Assembly (NCBI GenBank): GCA_001295865.1
Contig: LJHW01000034.1
Location: 1-64,000, forward strand
Reading direction: 5' to 3'
DNA length: 64,000 nucleotides
Origin: a beta proteobacterium AAP65
GTDB lineage: Bacteria > Pseudomonadota > Gammaproteobacteria > Burkholderiales > Burkholderiaceae_C
Shown piece by piece: positions 61,368-64,000 of this stretch; the first letter of the stretch is position 1, and every line of letters begins with the position of its first letter. Position numbers and translations under genes: made by a program. Below the pieces are notes generated by a model. That model was given only the letters and a program-made list of their open reading frames with translations. It was not told the DNA's origin and searched no databases.

Positions 61368-62222
61368 ATGCGGGTTCCCTTCACCAAGATGCAAGGCGCG
61401 GGCAACGACTTCGTCGTGCTCGACGGCACCGCCGTGCCACTGGCGCTGAGCCGCGCGCAGCTGCAGCGCCTGGGCGACCGCCGCTTTGGCGTGGGCGCCG
61501 ACCAGATCCTGCTGGTGGAACGCAGCGCGACGCCGGGCGTCGATTTCCGCTACCGCATCTTCAACGGCGCCAGCGGCGATGAAGTGGAGCACTGCGGCAA
61601 CGGCGCACGCTGCTTCGTGCGCTACGTGCACGGCCGCGGCCTTACCGACAAGACCACCGTGCAGGTGGAGACCGTCAACAACCGCCTCACGCTGCAGCTG
61701 CGCAGCGACGGCCGCGTCACCGTGGACATGAACCGGCCGGTCTTCGAGCACGCGCGCCTGCCTTTTGAGGCTGCCGGCCTGCAGCCGCGTGCCGAAGGCG
61801 GCTTCGAGTGCTGGCCCTTGGCCGATGTGGGGCCCGGCTGCGAAGTGGCCGTGCTCTCGATGGGCAACCCGCACGCCGTGCTGCGTGTGGCCGATGTCGA
61901 CACCGCGCCGGTGGCCGACTGGGGCCCGCGCATCGAGACCCACGCGCGTTTTCCGCGCAAGGTGAACGTGGGCTTTTTGCAGGTGCTCACGCGCACCGAA
62001 GTCCGCCTGCGTGTGCACGAGCGTGATGCCGGCGAGACCCTGGCCTGCGGCACCGGCGCCTGCGCCGCCGTGGTGGCCGGTATCCGCCTGGGCTGGCTGG
62101 ACGCCGCCGTGGAAGTGCACACGCGCGGTGGCGACCTGCGCATCGAATGGGCGGGTGGTGAGAGCTCTGTGTTCATGACTGGCCCGGCCGAGACCGTTTT
62201 CGAAGGAGAGATAGAACTGTGA
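61368..62222 (+). CDS. dapF: Diaminopimelate epimerase
   Basis: 284-residue enzyme interconverting LL- and meso-diaminopimelate for lysine and peptidoglycan. The two catalytic cysteines are Cys76 in HCGNGARCF and Cys227 in [21 protein letters not shown] at the N-terminus and [11 protein letters not shown] are typical. Followed by DUF484 and xerC with a GTGA overlap, the same dapF-DUF484-xerC order as in E. coli and many proteobacteria. Confidence 0.97.
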   Translation: MRVPFTKMQGAGNDFVVLDGTAVPLALSRAQLQRLGDRRFGVGADQILLVERSATPGVDFRYRIFNGASGDEVEHCGNGARCFVRYVHGRGLTDKTTVQVETVNNRLTLQLRSDGRVTVDMNRPVFEHARLPFEAAGLQPRAEGGFECWPLADVGPGCEVAVLSMGNPHAVLRVADVDTAPVADWGPRIETHARFPRKVNVGFLQVLTRTEVRLRVHERDAGETLACGTGACAAVVAGIRLGWLDAAVEVHTRGGDLRIEWAGGESSVFMTGPAETVFEGEIEL

Positions 62223-62917
62223 GCAACAACGCCGACGGGGTGCAGGGCATCACCGAAGCCGACATCGCCAACTACCTGGGCAACACGCCCGGGTTCTTCG
62301 AGCGCCATGCCGAACTGCTGGGCGCCATCCAGCTCACCAGCCCGCACGGGCAGCGCGCCGTCTCGCTGCAGGAACGGCAGATGGAAATGCTGCGCGAGCG
62401 CATCAAGGGCCTGGAGTTGAAGATCATGGAAATGATCCGCAACAGCCAGGAGAACGTGGCCATCGCCGAGCGCTTGCACCGCTACACGCGCACCATCCTG
62501 CTGACGGCCGACCCGGCCGAGCTGCCGGGCCGCATGGTGGCCTCGCTGAAGCACGAGTTCCTCATCCCGCAGGCCGCCATCCGCCTGTGGGGCGTGGAGG
62601 CACCGCACAACGGCGCCACCTACGCCGAGCCCGCCAGCGAAGACGTGAAGAGCTTCGCCGCCAGCCTGACGCTGCCCTACTGCGGCGCCAACGCCGGCTT
62701 CGAGGCCAGCGAGTGGCTGGACGACGGCGCCACGGTGGCCAGCATGGCGATGATTCCGCTGCGCCACGGCATGGACGAGAAGGCCGGCGCCTTCGGCCTG
62801 CTGGTGCTCGGCTCGCCCGACCCTACGCGCTACGCCGCCGACATGGGCACCGAGTTCCTGATGCGCATCGGCGAGGTCTCGTCGGCCGCGCTCTCGCGCC
62901 TGCGCCTGCAGGCCTGA
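62219..62917 (+). CDS. DUF484 family protein
   Basis: 232-residue protein with a GAF-like fold. The N-terminal helical part ([26 protein letters not shown] and [21 protein letters not shown]) is coiled-coil-like and conserved in DUF484; [28 protein letters not shown] closes the domain. GTG overlaps the dapF stop. The gene is persistently linked to xerC, but its function is unknown. Confidence 0.9.
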   Translation: MSNNADGVQGITEADIANYLGNTPGFFERHAELLGAIQLTSPHGQRAVSLQERQMEMLRERIKGLELKIMEMIRNSQENVAIAERLHRYTRTILLTADPAELPGRMVASLKHEFLIPQAAIRLWGVEAPHNGATYAEPASEDVKSFAASLTLPYCGANAGFEASEWLDDGATVASMAMIPLRHGMDEKAGAFGLLVLGSPDPTRYAADMGTEFLMRIGEVSSAALSRLRLQA

Positions 62918-62934
62918 AGCGGGCAGGGCGGGCC

Positions 62935-63924
62935 ATGCGCGTGGCGGTGCCGGCCTCTGCGCCGCAGACCGCGGCGGCGCCTGCTGACGCCTTGCTGGAC
63001 CCCGCGCTCGAAGATTTCCTCACGCACCTGCGTGTGGAGCGTCGCCTGGCCGAACGCACGCTGGCGATGTACCGCGAGGCGCTGCGCCGCCTGCAGACCG
63101 CGGCCGCGGCCAGCGCCGTGCCGCTGCCGCAGGCCCAGGTGCACCACCTGCGCAGCTGGGTGGCGCAGCTGCGTGTGCGCGGGCTGGCGGCGCGCAGCAT
63201 CGCCATCCACCTGGCGGCCTGGCGCGGCCTGTTCCGCTGGTGGGGCCGGCAGGGCGTGGTGCAGCTCAACCCGGTGGAAGGCCTGCGCCCGCCCAAGGCG
63301 CCCAGGCCGCTGCCCAAGGCGCTGGCCGTGGAGCAAGCCGTGGCCCTGGCCGAGCACCAGACCGAAAACACCCCGCCGGCCCTGGCCGCGCGCGACCACG
63401 CCATCACCGAGCTGCTCTACGGCTGCGGCCTGCGCGTGGCCGAGGTGCTGGGCCTGGATGTGCAGGCCGGCCCCGAAACAGCCGCTGAGAGCCGCGGCTG
63501 GCTCGATCTGGCCGACGCTAGCGCCCACGTGCTGGGCAAGGGCGGCAAGCGCCGCAGCCTGCCCATCGGCAGCGCGGCGCTGGCGGCGCTGCAGGCTTGG
63601 CTGCCCTGGCGCACCACGCTGGCGGCGGCGGGCGAGAAGGCGCTGTTTGTCAGCCGCCTGGGCACACGCCTCACGCCCAACCAATTGCGCAACCGCCTGC
63701 AGCTGCAGGCCGCGCAGGCTGGCCTGCCCACAGGCGTGCACCCGCACATGCTGCGCCACAGCTACGCCAGCCACCTGCTGCAGAGCAGCGGCGACCTGCG
63801 TGCCGTGCAAGAGCTGCTGGGCCACGCCAGCATCAGCACCACGCAGGTTTACACCAAGCTCGACTTCCAGCACCTGGCGCGGGCTTACGACGCGGCGCAC
63901 CCGCGGGCCAAGAAAAAGAGTTGA
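62935..63924 (+). CDS. xerC: Tyrosine recombinase XerC
   Basis: 329-residue site-specific recombinase that resolves chromosome dimers at dif together with XerD. A core-binding domain (about 24-125) precedes the catalytic domain with Arg167 (GCGLRVAEVLGL), Lys near 205 (GKGGKRRSLP), His271-x-x-Arg274 (HMLRHSYASHLL), His297 (GHASISTTQVY) and nucleophile Tyr306. The N-terminus is longer than E. coli XerC by about 20 residues, mostly Ala/Pro. Neighbourhood with dapF and DUF484 supports xerC over xerD. Confidence 0.95.
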   Translation: MRVAVPASAPQTAAAPADALLDPALEDFLTHLRVERRLAERTLAMYREALRRLQTAAAASAVPLPQAQVHHLRSWVAQLRVRGLAARSIAIHLAAWRGLFRWWGRQGVVQLNPVEGLRPPKAPRPLPKALAVEQAVALAEHQTENTPPALAARDHAITELLYGCGLRVAEVLGLDVQAGPETAAESRGWLDLADASAHVLGKGGKRRSLPIGSAALAALQAWLPWRTTLAAAGEKALFVSRLGTRLTPNQLRNRLQLQAAQAGLPTGVHPHMLRHSYASHLLQSSGDLRAVQELLGHASISTTQVYTKLDFQHLARAYDAAHPRAKKKS

Positions 63925-63933
63925 TCCGACACG

Positions 63934-64000
63934 ATGAAATCCATCCGCCTCCGCGAGGGCAAAGAGCGCTCGCTGCAACGCCGCCACCCCTGGGTGTTCC
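63934..64000 (+). CDS. rlmI: RlmI-like 23S rRNA (cytosine-C5) methyltransferase, N-terminal fragment
   Basis: Only the first 22 residues are inside the window (MKSIRLREGKERSLQRRHPWVF). They match the PUA-domain start of RlmI, which methylates C1962 of 23S rRNA (KERSLxRRHPWVF is characteristic). It begins ten bases after xerC. The rest lies beyond the window edge, so the family call rests on this short motif. Confidence 0.65.
   Translation, partial: MKSIRLREGKERSLQRRHPWVF

Overview
The window is a 64 kb, very GC-rich (about 70%) and densely packed chromosomal segment. Its gene order and protein families point to a betaproteobacterium of the order Burkholderiales, most likely the Rubrivivax/Leptothrix/Ideonella/Roseateles neighbourhood. 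The grounds are the yibN-grxC-secB-gpsA-trmL block, the aa3 oxidase cluster with DUF2244, DUF2970 and twin-transmembrane genes, a PEP-CTERM protein, and an ahcY-metF operon behind an SAH riboswitch. I see no tRNA, rRNA, CRISPR array, insertion sequence or prophage, and no intergenic gap longer than about 260 bases, so this reads as core chromosome.

Layout. Bases 1-3.2 kb carry the 3' end of a PilL/ChpA-type chemosensory hybrid kinase and a diguanylate cyclase. 3.2-11.4 kb is a TetR-controlled RND efflux operon (regulator, outer-membrane lipoprotein, adaptor, pump) that runs with overlaps into an exported alpha/beta hydrolase and a GNAT acetyltransferase. 11.4-13.9 kb holds a PEP-CTERM protein and a photolyase on the minus strand. 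13.9-20.7 kb is a long plus-strand run: yqgE, ruvX, pyrR, pyrB, a non-catalytic pyrC', a PlsC-type acyltransferase, a PRPP-synthetase-like gene and a degenerate HD-GYP protein. 20.8-26.3 kb contains gpmA (minus), yibN-grxC-secB-gpsA, trmL, and the divergent pair comF and a BioC-like methyltransferase.

26.4-36.2 kb is the cytochrome aa3 oxidase locus: DUF2244, coxB, coxA, a 38-residue assembly peptide, ctaG, DUF2970, coxC, a twin-TM gene, surf1, a SCO-like CxxxC membrane protein, ctaA, ctaB and sco. Structural subunits, copper delivery and haem A synthesis are thus encoded together. 36.2-38 kb has an M15 peptidase and rpoH, the latter preceded by a near-perfect CIRCE operator. 38-47.5 kb holds ubiX, an amidase, a pterin/tRNA-thiolation operon (folM-like, folB, ttcA, DUF4136), midA, DUF2905, a sodium/solute symporter, cca and a GST. 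47.6-53.5 kb has an NDUFA9-like epimerase, soluble lytic transglycosylase, a LysR/DUF2917 divergent pair, 5-formyl-THF cyclo-ligase and OmpW. 53.6-59.3 kb contains the methyl cycle (metF, ahcY, metK) with a YkgJ/YcaQ pair between. 59.5-64 kb has two LpxL-type acyltransferases, then dapF-DUF484-xerC and the start of rlmI.

Regulatory signals include the CIRCE box at rpoH, the SAH riboswitch at ahcY, an FNR-like palindrome upstream of ompW, a TetR operator at the efflux operon, two copies of a structured intergenic element (before ruvX and gpsA), and a recurring arrangement in which a -10-like hexamer lies only 6-8 bases before the start codon, suggesting many leaderless or nearly leaderless mRNAs. 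I found no wholly new defence or biosynthetic system.
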